From assembly GCA_029449245.1 (NCBI GenBank), contig JANATF010000008.1, forward strand, positions 1-64,000: DNA of 64,000 nt. The letters are read 5' to 3'. The translations under genes and the position numbers were made by a program. Every line of letters begins with the position of its first letter. Within the stretch, counting starts at the first letter, position 1. The notes below the pieces were generated by a model. That model was not told the DNA's origin and searched no databases. It was given only the letters and a program-made list of their open reading frames with translations. Positions 30,576-44,828 of the stretch are shown in pieces. Origin of the DNA: Mortierella alpina (taxonomy: Eukaryota > Mortierellomycota > Mortierellomycetes > Mortierellales > Mortierellaceae).

Positions 30576-33273
30576 AATCGCAGGTATGTGCTTTGTGAAA
30601 AAGGGAGTTGTGGAAGGAGAGCGGCGGCAGAGGGCCTGGGTATCCAAGGGTTGGTTTTACGCTTTGCTCCAAGACCAGGGCTGAGTGAGGGATGCTGCGG
30701 AGGCAGATTGGCAGGGGGAAGCAAAGGGTGTGGATGGCGACGATGTGGAGCGGAGGATCGACGATGGCAAGAGAGAGAGAGAGAGATCACTTGTTTCTGG
30801 GTCAAGTGCACATCTGCATATGTGGAAGCAAAAGGCAGTCCTGACATTTTGCCCTGAGCCTATTATACGTTCCTTGCTCCACTTTTTTGAGCTGCGCTGC
30901 CATGGATCCAGCGCCGCATCCCTCTCCTCTTTCGATTGCTCAGATGTTGTTCCGAGTCCGTGTTTGCTTCTCCATCTTGTAACCTTTTCTTGCGGAAGAA
31001 CGAGAAGACAACTATGCGGGCGGGCGTGCTACGTGCAGTGGCTGCTTCCTCCCTCCCCACTTGCCCTCCTGCGCATTCCGCCTTTCTCCGGGGAATGCAG
31101 ACGTAGACTAACATAGCCCGTAGGCGGGCGGTACCTTTGGGGCGTGGTCGGGAGTTTTGTGACCAAACAGCAGTAAAAGATACTATACCTCATGGTCCTC
31201 TTCCTTCCGTTTAAGCTTGCAGTCTTACCAGCACTCAGGTAGCTCTGGTGATACACACTAGCCATCAGGATGGTTCGTGCCCTACTGAATGAGCGCGATC
31301 CTGCCATCGTCGTACTAGCTTGTCGTATCCTTCGAATCCTAATGCGTAAACTTTGTTCCCGTCCTGAATGAATCCTTTTCAGGCAACATCGAGCACTTGG
31401 ACACTCGAGAAAGAACAGGTGTAGTACTCTTGATGTCACAATCGTCATCGCCAGGCGCCATGTACTGTACAGTACAGTCCCAGTACAGGATCGGCTCTCT
31501 CTGACCTATCCCCAGCCCTGCGAGGGCGCAACTCCACAGCCCACCCAAGCAAGCGATTGCTGTAAGGTAGAGAACAGCTACAGTCGAAAAAAAAAAGCAC
31601 AGGCGCAAATCTCAACTGCTGTTGCCAAGAGCACGACAGTCGCTGTCCCGACATTGAGGATCAAGCGTTACATTTCTTGCAGTACAACAACCGTTACAAA
31701 CAACAGCGGCTGCTGCTGCGTAGACAACAGGCAAGGTAGTTTTTTATGTGCCAAGGCACCTGAGCAGGCTGCACACTACTCAGTTGTTTCCTGCTTCAAA
31801 CTGAGCACAAGAGCAGATCACACGATGCTGCGCAGAGAGCTCTCTTGTTTGTAGAGAAATGGCTTCGGTCGTTTGTAAGAACTGACTCTGGCTCTGGTCC
31901 TGATCCTGATCAATATGAATGGTCAAGGTGCGGTTCCCTTCGTACTCATCGCGGCGCTTATTATCACCATCACTTCGCAAGGTGCGTCCTCAACCATACC
32001 GGTTGAGCATTCTCAGTTTATGAGTTCCTGAGCAGGTAAAAATAGGTCCCTTGTCCTCAGACTTGTCCCAGTACGCAATTTTCATTTCTCTGCCTTGTCT
32101 GTTGGATGTACCGCGTGCATGTAGAATATGTACGGCATGTACTCTACCGCGTCATTTTCATCAAACGGTATCAAACAGAGACACCATGGGGCAAGGGTCA
32201 TGGCACCTTGTAGAGTAGGAGGAAGAGACTGGCTTCGAAGGAGTTAGAAAGCGAGGAAATGCGGCAGGAACAGCCATATTAAAAAAAAAAAATGCGAGCT
32301 CCCTTTTTTTCTCTCTCTTTTCCTTTCTGCTCTTCATATACTTTTTCTCATATCTCTCTCTCTCTCTCTCTCTTCAGCCCTTTCTCTTCGCTCGTCTCGA
32401 CTCTTCTCTTTCCCGTCTCCCTCTTACAAAGCAGCGCTGCACTTCCTACTCTCTGGAGCTGCTATACATTCCTCCAGCACCCTGTCCACGGCCAATCCAT
32501 TCATCCGATCCCTCTGCGCTCACCCACATACATACTACGCTCACACACACTCTCTCCCTACCCATTCCTCGGACTCTTTACGACTCTCCTGTAGTCCTTG
32601 TCTGCCGACATACTTGTCTGTAAGTCTGATCCCTCGCTCCATTTCCTCATCGACACATGCCACATCCTGTTTGTCCGAAGCACAATCAAACTCGATAAAC
32701 CAACCAGGAAAGAGGAAAAAAAACTTAGTCTGGAATTAGAACAAACAGACTCCGAATGCGAAGTGGACTAGTGGAGAAAGTGAGGGTGAGAGAGGCGGAG
32801 TGAAATTGACCACCATGGACAGACGAGAGGAAGTATAGTCGATGATGGCCGTATGCGCGGTATGCAGGCATGGGGCCCTGCGGATGGATAATGGCGAATC
32901 ACCCGGCAGCTTGAGCATGTCGTCTCGTCACCTCGCCTCCTTGTCCTTCCTGCTACAACGTCCCAGGGACTGTTGGAACGAATGGTGTGCCCCCTTTTTT
33001 CGAGTCCTTGATCTCCGCGCATAGCGGCCCCTACAGGACACCCTTGCTCTAATTTTGACTCTAGCTTCTGGGTCCATCCACAGATGTCGCAGGCAGCGCT
33101 GCATTGCTGTCCTGTCTAGACTGCCCCACTCTCTTGTCTCTCTTTCGCTTCAAAAAGAGCCAGAAACAACCCAGCACAAGCACAAAAGCTGTCCTTCGCG
33201 GATCGAGCCCATTCTAACCTGCTACGCACTCTTTGCCTTGTAGAGAAGTGTCATCGAGAAGTCTGCTTGACAA
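30576..33273. other. Long divergent intergenic region NMNAT / sphingolipid synthase
   Basis: 2.7 kb without a recognisable gene. (GA)n at 30769-30786, a C/T-rich block with (CT)n at 32352-32373, and a long pyrimidine-rich leader to the ATG at 33274. A 60-codon ATG frame at 32842-33024 could be an upstream ORF but has no known homologue. Confidence 0.55.
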
Positions 33274-35164
33274 ATGACCTCGAAAGTAGGAGCAGAGCGA
33301 CTGGAGCATTTGAGCTCTTCAGAGGCCGCCATCGACACCTTGGTAGCCGACCACGACCACCACAACCGACATAGCAACATGACCGTAATTGGAACTCAAG
33401 CAGCACCGCCGCCACCTTCCTCGATTGAGAGCAATCCTCAAAGTAGTCATACCAGCGTCCCCGTCCAATCCTCATCCCCGTCGATCGAGAGGCATACAAT
33501 CAAAAGAAGTATTTGGAACCGATGCATCAACTCTGAGATTGGCCGTCTTGTCTGTGGCGCGATCTACTTTGTGGTGGTCTGCATCGCCATGGCCTTTTGC
33601 AACCAATTCTCGGACCACCGCTGGGTAACAACAGACTATAAGGACATTCTGCTCCAGGACCGTGGCTTTGACATTTTGCCCGCCATGAAGGATATCACAC
33701 CCGCCAATATATTTGTGATGACATCCGTGGTCTTTACGCTCATTGGAATGGCCCTTATCTGCCCCAACTGGACGGCCAGGATCATTGTTCTTCGCCGAGT
33801 GCTCTGGGTCGTTGGCACCCTGAGTGTCTATCGTGCCCTCACGCTATCCGTCACGACCATGCCCACGCCAAAGAAAAACTGCGAACCCGCAATTGAGAAG
33901 GGCTTTGGTGCCATGTTCTTGATTGCTTTGCAGATGATCCCAGGAACCCGTCAAGCCTGTACGGACGATATTTTCTCAGGTCACACCGTCTTTATGTAAG
34001 TTTGTTGAGCATGATGATCCTCAGCTCCTGCGATAATGCAGGGCTCTTTACATTGTTCAAAAGAAGGGGGGGGATTGGGGAAGGGGGAGGGGGGAGGGAG
34101 GGAGGAGGAGGGTACCAGCAAAAAAATGCTTCAGGGACTGGGAGACGATGCGTTGGTCTTCCCTGACTCTCGCCTGACCTGCCTGTCTACACAACATCAA
34201 TGTTTTGTATTGTTATTGCGCATACAGGCATCTCCTGCATCGCATAGACCCCTTTCATTTCCTGCCTGGAAACAATCTTTTGCAATGAACCGAAAAAAGG
34301 AGACGCGGTTGCGACATGTGCCTCCGCTCTTTCGCTCGGACATGTTTAGTCATTGCTTATGGCAAACTTTGCTGACCGTGCCCCGTCGTCTTCCTTTCTC
34401 TGCATAGGGTGACCTGTGCGATCCAGTGGCGACTCTATTGCCGAAACAAGTGGATCACCTACTTTTCTTACATCTACATCACCGTCGGTCTTTTCTTTGT
34501 CGTGGCCACGCGTTTGCATTACACCGTGGATGTGGTCCTCGCCATCTTTATCACCTACGCTGTCTGGTCAGTCTACATTGCCATGATTGACGTCGTCATG
34601 GAGAAGGAGTACTTTGGTTTGAAGCGCCATCACGAAAAGTACGTGGTCTTTAACGACCACTGCTCCAACGCCCAGGTGGAGGGTCATATCGACGCGGAGA
34701 AGGAATTGAGCCGCACTAATGGAGAGCAAGAGTCCTTGGCCAATGGTTTCGCAGCCAGAAGAGCTCAGCTCAAGTACAGGATGAATCGTATGCGTGGTCC
34801 AGGTATCGGTTACGACCGAGGTGAGCACGATCGTGTAGCCTTTGTCCCGATGCAGTACAACACCTGGTTGACCGGTGCCATCCGCTGGTGCGATGGGCTG
34901 GACCTTCGTATGCGCCAGTCATCGACCCGGTCAAGTGCGACCCGTTGGGAAGATTGGGTCGATATTCACCGCTCAAAGCACGCTTCTGATCCCAGCAATG
35001 ATGACCCTCTGTTACTTCAAAAGCCCGAGAGTGATGTAGAGACCGGTCTGGGTCGCCGAGAGATGACCCAGGTGAGTCATCCTCGGGATGGAACAGTTGG
35101 GCCCATGATGCTTGAAAGCATCCGCGTCGTCAAGAACACTGACGAGCCTTCAACCGCTGCATAG
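33274..35164 (+). CDS. Sphingomyelin synthase-like phosphotransferase (PAP2/SMS family)
   Basis: 492-aa multi-pass membrane protein from two exons (33274-33995, 34408-35164). Members move a phospho-head group onto ceramide (sphingomyelin, ceramide phosphoethanolamine, or inositol phosphorylceramide) in Golgi or ER membranes. Residues 1-80 are a hydrophilic tail. Membrane segments start at LVCGAIYFVVVCIAMAF. The family motifs are present: YRALTLSVTTMP, CTDDIFSGHT near residue 230-238 and RLHYTVDVVLA near 274-284, which supply the catalytic His/His/Asp triad. The C-terminal ~190 residues are cytosolic. The intron carries an unusual G-rich tract (34066-34112). Head-group specificity cannot be decided from motifs; it could be the SMS-like alternative to AUR1. 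Confidence 0.85.
34066..34112 (+). repeat. G-rich intronic tract (G-quadruplex-capable)
   Basis: Eight-G run followed by G4, G5, G6, G3, G3 runs separated by 1-3 bases, on the sense strand of the only intron of the sphingolipid synthase gene, 70 bp after the 5' splice site. Confidence 0.85.
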
Positions 35165-35342
35165 TACAATTTATCTACCCATAGTATCTATTCTAATAAT
35201 AATGCGTAGAAAGATGTTTTTTTCTTTTTATTCTCAATAATGCCCACCATCCATGATGGCCACACCACACACACTCTTCATAGATCACACGTATGCGCGG
35301 GCTGGTCCAAAATCAAGAGCGCGTCCCGCCAGCCATACACAG

Positions 35343-38300
35343 TTATGCGACATATGAGAACATGTCCTTCTGACCTTCTACGCGCTCGATATATTCCTTC
35401 TCCAGTAGCACATCAATGCACTTCTTGATGTCGGGCACGCGGGGCTTGAACCGGGTCTGGAGCTGCGTAATAACTTCGTTCATCAAGGCAACGTGCTTCA
35501 TCACCTTGCGCGTCTTCATAATGCGCACAATGGCCGCTTGCATCAGCAGCTTGCGATCCTCCTCGATGGTCTTGTGCGTCTCCTCTGTCTCGACCTTTTG
35601 TTCGGCCTTCAAGGGTAGGTTCAGGTTGACACGAATCTTTTTGCTAAGTTGTACAAAATTAAGGGAGACAGTGCAAATGAGTGCAAAGAGTGCAGAAATT
35701 AGTGACAGTGCAGTTGGAATCAGCAAGTCGACGAGAGAAAACCTTACTTCTTAAAGTCCATATTCAGGTCGTATCTCGTGCCTGCATCGCCAACGTTTGT
35801 TCCGTTCTCCAGCAAAAGAACCTTCGCCTTGACAAGAATGCCCAGTGCCCCTGACAAGATATCGATGTTTAGATTCGTTTGCGTCTGCAACTCCTCGAAC
35901 GTGTACGAGAGGCCGTTGTTGTACTGCAGCAAGATGCCCATTTGGTAGGTTGAAGTCTGGAACGAATATCCTGTCTTGTTAGACTTGATGTAATTGGTCT
36001 TGAGATCAGCCTTGGACAACTGGAAGAGCCAGTTCAACTTGCGACCAGAGTGCTTGTCTTGGTAGAATGCCTGGAATCGCTCGTATGTCTTGACGACATC
36101 ATCCGGAAGGTTGAACGACGTTGTGGGGGCCTGTAGTGGCCATGAGGCCGTACCCAGCACGAGGATTGAAAAGTCGACAGTGTTGTCGGAAGCGTCATGA
36201 TTCTGCGACATTTTGTCCCTGAACTGGTCATTCAACTCCTTTGAAAGGCCCATGTCGGTGAACATGCGCTGGAGCTTAGAGGTATATTCGAATCCGCAAG
36301 CCTCCTTCAGTCGCGAGATCATGCCGGCTTCTGCATCGTCCGAGGCAGAGGTATCGTTGACCAAACGCTTGGCCAGCATTTTAGAGTAGAACTTTTGGAA
36401 CACATCCTTGTCCTCTACATACTTGAACACGGTCATCTATGCAGAGCCAGTCATCCGTTATAGATTAGTCTATACTCAAGATCCTCCCGACTGTCAAATA
36501 CATCCAGCATGAAAATGCGCACAACGAAACGTGGACGGAACAGCGAACTTACAATGCTGTTCAAAATATCCTCCAGGTCATTCTCCTCGGGATTCTTGGA
36601 GCTCTTGCGCAACAACGAGTCGCAGTAACGGGCCAGCTGCTCCGGTGACTTTGAGGTCGAAGACTTGCAGATCTTGTTGCGGTTGACGAATTCACGACAA
36701 GCCTTATCCAGCGAAGCGACGAAACCAGCTTCCCCGCGGAAGGCGGTCTGGACAAGGTCATTATATTTCTTGTGTACCTCCAGGAGTGCATCCACATACA
36801 CCTTTGGCTCCTATAGGGTCGACAAAACTTGCGAGTCAATAAAAGTGCCTCCTCCATTTACAAGTGGGTTAAAAGCCTTCGATTTGCTCAAAGTGGTAGA
36901 CTTACCAAGGTTTCGGTGGACTCGTCAGCAATTTTTTCAATCGCGCTGAGACCAGCCTTGCGGACGTGAGCCTCAAAGCGCGCCCGAAGTGGGTCAAGAC
37001 CATCTGGAATGCGAAGAAGCAGCGAGAACATTCGGAACAGATCCTCTTGCTTGTCCTGGTTCAACAAGTTCTGGAACTCCTCCCAGATGATCTCTGTGTG
37101 GCCCTTGACGAGGACGGTTTCGCACGTCTGGATCAGAGGCTTGTGTGTGCTGGCATGTAGATACATCTGGACTCGGCTCTCCTCCTCCGCGAGACGAGCC
37201 TCGGCCTAATTGTAGCGGTAGAGTCAGTTGAAATCAGCAAAGTGATAAGTAGCCGGAACTGAGACGTTTTTCTGAACACAACGGCATGTCGCACGATCGA
37301 GGCTACTTTGCCCAAGAGGCCGAGAACATGTACCTTCTTCATGTACTCTGTTACGCTGTTCTCACTCAAAAACTTTTCCGACTCCATTTTGTAGTAAACC
37401 TCCGTGGCATTGACGAACGGCTTCTCAAAGTACTGTCTGTAAACCTCCAGGGTAGTCTTTTTGGAATCGTTCTCATCTAGTCCCAAGGAAACTATGACGT
37501 GCAGAAAAAGAGCCCATGAGTTCTCGGAGGCTCATTGAACCATTGTAGCAGACCTCTAACCATATACACAATATCGCCCTGTGCGTAATCTTACCAAACG
37601 ACTCGACCACGTTGCGTAAAAGACTAGTCTCCACAGACTCTCCGTTGCGCTGGCGCTCGATGAGCTGAAGGACCGCTGCCATGACATTCCTTTCCACGTG
37701 GCTGAAGAGGCTATCCTTCCAGCTAACAAGTGCGAGCTATGTAAAGCCACAGAGAGAGTGTGTGTGTCAGTTGGCGCTGAAAGACGATGAGTGGTAATGC
37801 GGCCAGCTCGAGCCAACAAACAACGTGAAGCGACATACTGTTCCGACATCGTGCACAGTCTTGCGGCCCTCATCAATCTCACGCTTGACCCAATGACGAT
37901 TCAGGTACGTGAACAAGTGGTGAACGTAGGCGGAGGCTCCAGTGAATTTGACCCATTGCTTCGTGTAATACTCCAACAGCGAGACATCCATGAACTTTTC
38001 CGAGTCTTTACGGATCACCTCGAGGTGCTTTTGGAAGTATCGGATCAAGTGCGAGTACAAGTCGCTGCCACCCAGTGTCGCACCTATCAGCATGATGGTA
38101 CATCAAGAAAAAGGCAGTTAGTTAATACAGGGGCGCAGTTTCTCACAGGCGAAGAATTCCACAGCCAAAAGTCTAACCTCGAGTGTGGATCGACGCATTC
38201 ATGCCATCAGAGGGAGTCTTTGTGGTGCAGTAATTGTAGATGACACTAGCGAGGAGAAGATAAGAGAGTTAAGCATCTGTACAAGCTCTCTTAGCAACGT

Positions 38301-38725
38301 TCCCCAGATGCATGCAGCCCGCTGGACCATGCGACACAACAAGCATTCAGCAAGGAAGGGGCGATGATGGACACAGCGGTGGCGAAGGCCACAAGCTACT
38401 GCGGACAGACTTTTTTTCCCTTTTTTCTTTTTGTTTCCCCCTTGTGTGCCTTCCTGTCGACAGCAAAAGAAGACAATATTCTGCACCTGCGCCCTGGCGT
38501 AGTCGTGCTCAACCTTGCCTGTGCCACGCCTGCTGTCCGATGCCATACGCATACTGCCTCTTGGTTCGTCACTTACGTGTAAATCTCCATGTAGCGCTTG
38601 TAGGTGAGGCCGTCCTCAAGGCGGTTCATGATCTGGTCGATGCCCTGTTCGAGGAACAGCCAGGTCGCGTTGATGTCACTTCCATGGGGCGGAGGGGGAC
38701 TGAGCGTACTCTTGGAGGACGACAT
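35343..38725 (-). CDS. CUL1: Cullin-1, SCF ubiquitin ligase scaffold
   Basis: Scaffold linking Skp1/F-box receptors (N-terminus) to Rbx1 (C-terminus) in SCF E3 ligases. Nine exons: 38725-38577, 38245-38178, 38083-37839, 37736-37595, 37491-37334, 37205-36906, 36810-36553, 36436-35748, 35643-35343; 2,310 nt, 769 aa (human CUL1 is 776). Signatures: [17 protein letters not shown] at the start, [61 protein letters not shown], and [11 protein letters not shown] across the last junction. The C-terminal winged helix has IVRIMKTRK, with the neddylation lysine at about 713, and ends in SYVA as other CUL1 proteins end in SYLA. Converges with the sphingolipid gene (178 bp between stops). Confidence 0.96.
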
Positions 38726-40332
38726 GACGCGGCAAAAAGAGCAATCAAGCTACCAAAGAGAGTCAAGGTCGCGGTGGAGGGAGGTTGTTTCGAGTTCTTT
38801 CTATCTGTGCGCTGCTGGCGTCGTCTCTGCTTGCGGAATGTCCTCGTCGTAGCGGTGCACGCGAGTTGGTGTGTGGATGGAGGTGTGGTTGGGTGAGGAG
38901 TGGGCTATTGAGAAAAACGAGGAAAGCGGAGGATGAGGACAAAGGAAGGGGGTCAAGAGAGGCTTATGAATGGCAGTATGCACCGCCGCTATGAGAACCC
39001 ACGTGATTTACGCTTGCCTTCGCCTGGAGGTTGAGAACTTGAGCTTGAGAAATGGCTCTCATCAATCTCTCCTTGCATCGCAGCACTGGGACTTCTTTTC
39101 TCTCGACACCTCGTCGTTCGGTTGTCCGCCTCGGCCAAAGCCATGGTCAACAGCGTGAGAAGATGACATAAGCAACCTGCCTGCATAAACCATTGAACTG
39201 CAACTCGCCCTCCCGTCAAACCACACGGTATCGTTCCGCGCGAAAAAAAAGTAGAGAAGAAAAACTATTGACCGCCCGACCAGCGGCTCCATTGGCTTGA
39301 GAACCGCGGGAAGCTTGGTGTTTGAGGCTCTGACCTGTGCTGATGCAGAGAGGTTCGTGCTCGCGCAGTTGGTTGTGGTAGTAAGAGATAGCTGTGTTGG
39401 GCATGGCTCTTGCCCACCAACGTCAGTTAGAAGTAGTTAGAAGTAGCGCTACTTGATCCTTGGCCTCCAAGTGCCTGACTCGAGGAGGATAAAACGCGCC
39501 ATAGCTGTTCATCACCAAAAGCCTGGTAGTGTAGACCGTTTTCGGGTGAATAGGTGAGAACAAGGACGAGAAACGAGAGCACGAAAGGACGAGGACCGTT
39601 GGTCCAGTGTTCCAGAGCCCCAGTCCACAAGATTAAAATGATGTGCTCAACGGAAAATGGCCGACTTTGCTGGCGCATTCGACTTCAGCCCCCTGAGGCA
39701 TCGATCGGCGCTTCCAGTCTAGAGGACAACGCTCCTTCCGCGTTCCCAGCCCATTGCAGAGGAGCAAAATGGAACCCAACTCAACTCTAAACGCCGTGCT
39801 GGACATGTCCACCTCCCTCTCCTCCTTCGCGAGTCTCGTCCCTCCCAGCCCCCTTCTTCTGCCCGTCCTTGCGCTGTCCAGCGCGGGCTGTCGTGCGCTC
39901 TCGCGGCCCTGCTGCATGTGGCCACGAGTGCAGCAAGGGCAGGGCAAGCGAACAACAATCGCCCATGCAACTGCACTCGCGGGAAAAAAAAAGAAAAGAC
40001 AAAAAAAATCATCCAAGCTCTCGCAAAGAGGAAAGGAGCCCTCTTTTGTTTTTTTCATTGTCCATGGTGGTCCACTTTCCAGTAGTCTATCGTCTATGCT
40101 CTCCCCTGCCCGTTGTCTCTCTTTTTTCTGTCCTCCCTCTTCTCTCTTCTCGTTTCCTCTTTTTCTTCTCTCTCTTTCTCTCTCTTTCGCTCTTCTCTTT
40201 TGCTTTCTGTGCTCTCGTCCCTATCTCCGCCCTTCTTCTCCCCGCCACGCTAGCCTGGCTCTTTGGACCCTCCCCATCTCCCCATCGCGAACCCTTTTTT
40301 CCCTTGTCCAATCCTCAATTCAATCCTTCCCA
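38726..40332. promoter_or_regulatory. Divergent intergenic region CUL1 / metacaspase
   Basis: 1.6 kb. The half next to the metacaspase (about 40085-40320) is strongly CT-rich leader. The metacaspase frame happens to stay open back to 39754 through this leader, with in-frame ATGs (for example 39769), but its composition is that of an untranslated pyrimidine tract. No other gene seen. Confidence 0.55.
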
Positions 40333-42681
40333 ATGTCTCAACAAGTCGGTGAACCCATTGTGGACGTGCAGAAGGTTGTCACCGTCCTCCCCGACGGCCG
40401 CAAGGTCACAAAGACCATCAAAAAGATCACGCACTCGTACCAGGTCCAGGTCCCGGCAGGCACTCCTGTGCCAGAGGGCGCGCACCTTATCTCCACGGTA
40501 GCTTCGGACGCACCCCCCTTGGACGCCCAACCCGGTAACGGCCACTCTGCCCAGCCATCCCAGCAGAGCTATCACAGCAGCCAATACAGCTCCAGCGGAA
40601 CCACCACCACCACCATCCCTACGCTCGATGAGTACCAGGAGTTCAGCAACTTCAACAACGCCGTGAACTACCAACAGGGTGGCACTGTCCTCAAGGCAGA
40701 GCCAACCGTCGTAGTCGAGTCGACTATTGATGAGGATGGCCGCAAGGTCACAAAGACCACCACCACCACGTCCTCCTCTTCCGCATCGGGCCCGGGCGCG
40801 GAGCGTCCTTCGTCGTTTTCAAAGTTTTTTAAACGCGTAAGCAACAGTTTGGAGGGGCGCGTTTCTTTTTTTGACTTTCTTGCTTAATACTCATGAACGG
40901 CCACTCCTCTCCTTAGCTCTCGCACATTGGCAAGTCTTCTTCCGACCTTAAGCCTTTGCCTGCCACTCCTGTATCGCAGCAGGTCGAGCCCGCAGTGCAG
41001 AAGCAAAAGCAGAAGCCCCAGCCTCAACCTCAACCTCAGTCCCAGTCTCAGTCTGCGTCCGTGTCCGTGTCAGTGTCAGTGCCTGGCTCCGCCCCAAATT
41101 CTGCACCCAAACACATTCCAGTGCAGTCTGTGGAGTTGAAGAGGCCCGACGGCACCAAGGTAGCTCTCTCGGACTGCACAGGTGATCGACGCGCGCTTCT
41201 TATTGGAATTAACTACAAGGACCAAGCCAATCCACTTCACGGTACGTGATACGTTCTGTGGATGGCCACACGAGCTTACTGCTAGAGTTACTGCAAAAAG
41301 GCCGAACACTTTTTGCAGCTGTTTGTTAATCACCGTTTTGCATATTTCGTGGGCTCTTAGGCTGCGTCAACGACACCGCGGTCATGAAGAGATTCTTGCT
41401 CGGTGTGGGATTTGAGGAGCAACACGTTCGCGTCCTCACCGACGACCAAAAGGGAACACAGTGGATGCCTACCAGGGACAATATCATTGAGAACCTCAAG
41501 TGGCTCATCCACGATGCGAAGAAGAACGACAGGTATGCGACGGCATCGATTGAATTCACAACGGCACGGCACCACGTTGTGTTCATGCATATCCCCTGAG
41601 TGAAATTTAAATTACCATTGACTTGAACGTATGCTTTTTACTGCTTTTTCTTTTAGCTACTTTCTGCACTACTCTGGGCATGGCGGTCAAATCGAAGATC
41701 TTGATGGAGACGAGACAAATGGGATGGACAACTGCATCTTTCCTTTGGACCATCGCGAGAAAGGGGTGATTATTGACGATGTAAGTCCATGTCCTCCTCC
41801 TGGCCCTTGCTTGCTCTGGCAAAATATACAAAGGGATGCAGGGATGCAAGGGATTAGAAAAGCAGACTGCGGCCAGACCACAAGAGCTCGAAAACGTTTC
41901 TGGATTCCTCCACTCATGAACAATTCCTTCTCTTTCTGGCTGCCATCATTTTTCGTAGGAGCTGCACTCTTTGCTGGTCAAGGCATTGCCTCCAGGTGTT
42001 CGTCTGACTGTTGTCTTTGATTGCTGCCACTCTGGATCTGCTCTCGACCTCCCGTATATGTATGCCAGCACCGGATACATCAGAGGTTCCTCTGCCTTGG
42101 CTAATCTGGGACACGAATTGGTGGAGGGTAACTTTGATGAAAAAGCTCTGAAAGAGCTCCAGGAAAAGTGGAAGGCACTCCAACTGGAAGAGAAGGAGTT
42201 TGCCCGCCAGGTGTCGCTCAAGGCCGCAGATGCAGATGTGATCATGTTCAGCGGGTACGGCAATGAGCACCTTGGGCAACTACGAAATATGAACTACAGT
42301 CGTGCGAGAGCTAACCTTTCCTTGCTCCTTATTGATATAACTCGTTATAACTAAACAGTTGCAAGGACGATGAGATCTCTGCTGATGTTAGCATCACGCG
42401 TGGAGGAAAGCAGACCGAGTCGAACGGTGCCATGACCTATGCTTTCACCAAGTGGTATGTATAAGTCTTTGTTTCCTCACCCCTTTGAACCTTTTACGTG
42501 GTCTTTAACTGATATCTATTGACAACGCCATTACACGCACTCTAGCATCCGCGAGAATCCCACTCAGTCCTACCAGGAAATGCTCAACAATATCCGTGAC
42601 CTGCTGAAAGACAAGTACAAGCAGAAGCCCCAGCTGAGCTCGTCCCGCCCTATGAACATGCAGGAACTTTTCCATATGTAG
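40333..42681 (+). CDS. MCA1: Type I metacaspase
   Basis: Cysteine peptidase of clan CD that cleaves after Arg/Lys and acts in stress-induced death and protein aggregate control. Seven exons: 40333-40836, 40917-41241, 41361-41532, 41657-41780, 41959-42254, 42359-42454, 42546-42681; 1,653 nt, 550 aa. An N-terminal prodomain of ~280 residues carries a repeated phrase (EDGRKVTKTTT after PDGRKVTKTIK) and a Gln/Pro/Ser-rich linker. p20: RRALLIGINYK, CVNDTAVMKRFL, catalytic His in HYSGHGGQ (about 342) and catalytic Cys in VFDCCHSGS (about 398). p10: FSGCKDDEISADV, TYAFTK, LLKDKYKQKPQLSSSRP. All catalytic residues are present. Confidence 0.95.
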
Positions 42682-43075
42682 AGCAGGCCCGCTGCCAATC
42701 AACAACATAGCAGACATGATGGTCAATGCTCTCTCGTTTTTTTGTTCTCGTCTTATTATATAAAGTCGGCTCAGACAGGGACCTTATTCTCCGCTGCCCG
42801 ATGATGCAGGCTAAAGCAATTGTGTTGCGTGCACGCTTTTCAATCTCCTCTCAGTCCTCTGTTCCTGTCCCTTCACCCTCTGAGCAGAATCCCCGACAGG
42901 TTTTGAGTTTGGCATCTCCTTTGAACACTTTTTTGGTCTTTCCGTTCTGTCACGTGCTGATAACACGGCCCGTTGTCGTTCCTCATTCTTCCCCATCTTT
43001 TTTTTTCTTTTTCGTTTCTTCTCTTCTCTTCTTCTCTTCTTCTTCACTCCACTCCACTCTCCCCTCGTCGTCGCC
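42682..43075. promoter_or_regulatory. Metacaspase terminator / MDH promoter interval
   Basis: 394 bp between stop and start, same strand. It ends in a C/T-rich leader (about 42985-43070) before the MDH ATG. A TATATAAA motif lies at 42757-42764. Confidence 0.5.
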
Positions 43076-44690
<1,615 letters not shown>

Positions 44691-44828
44691 AATGTCAACC
44701 AACAGCATCCCTCCACTCCCTCACACTTGTTCATAGCTACTACACGACTCCTCACGGTCTCTTCACGAATAGAAAAAACATCTTCATAATCGTTGCGCAT
44801 GTTCTTGATGGGGAGTGGGGGGGGTTTA

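Noticed and set aside
30193-30847. Long minus-strand frame upstream of NMNAT as a 278-codon exon
   Set aside because: Most of it is Ser/Pro/His-rich. A short start exon at 30575-30529 spliced to 30137 gives a compact NMNAT N-terminus, and the sequence between has a TGACTAAT branch-like site and CAG acceptor.
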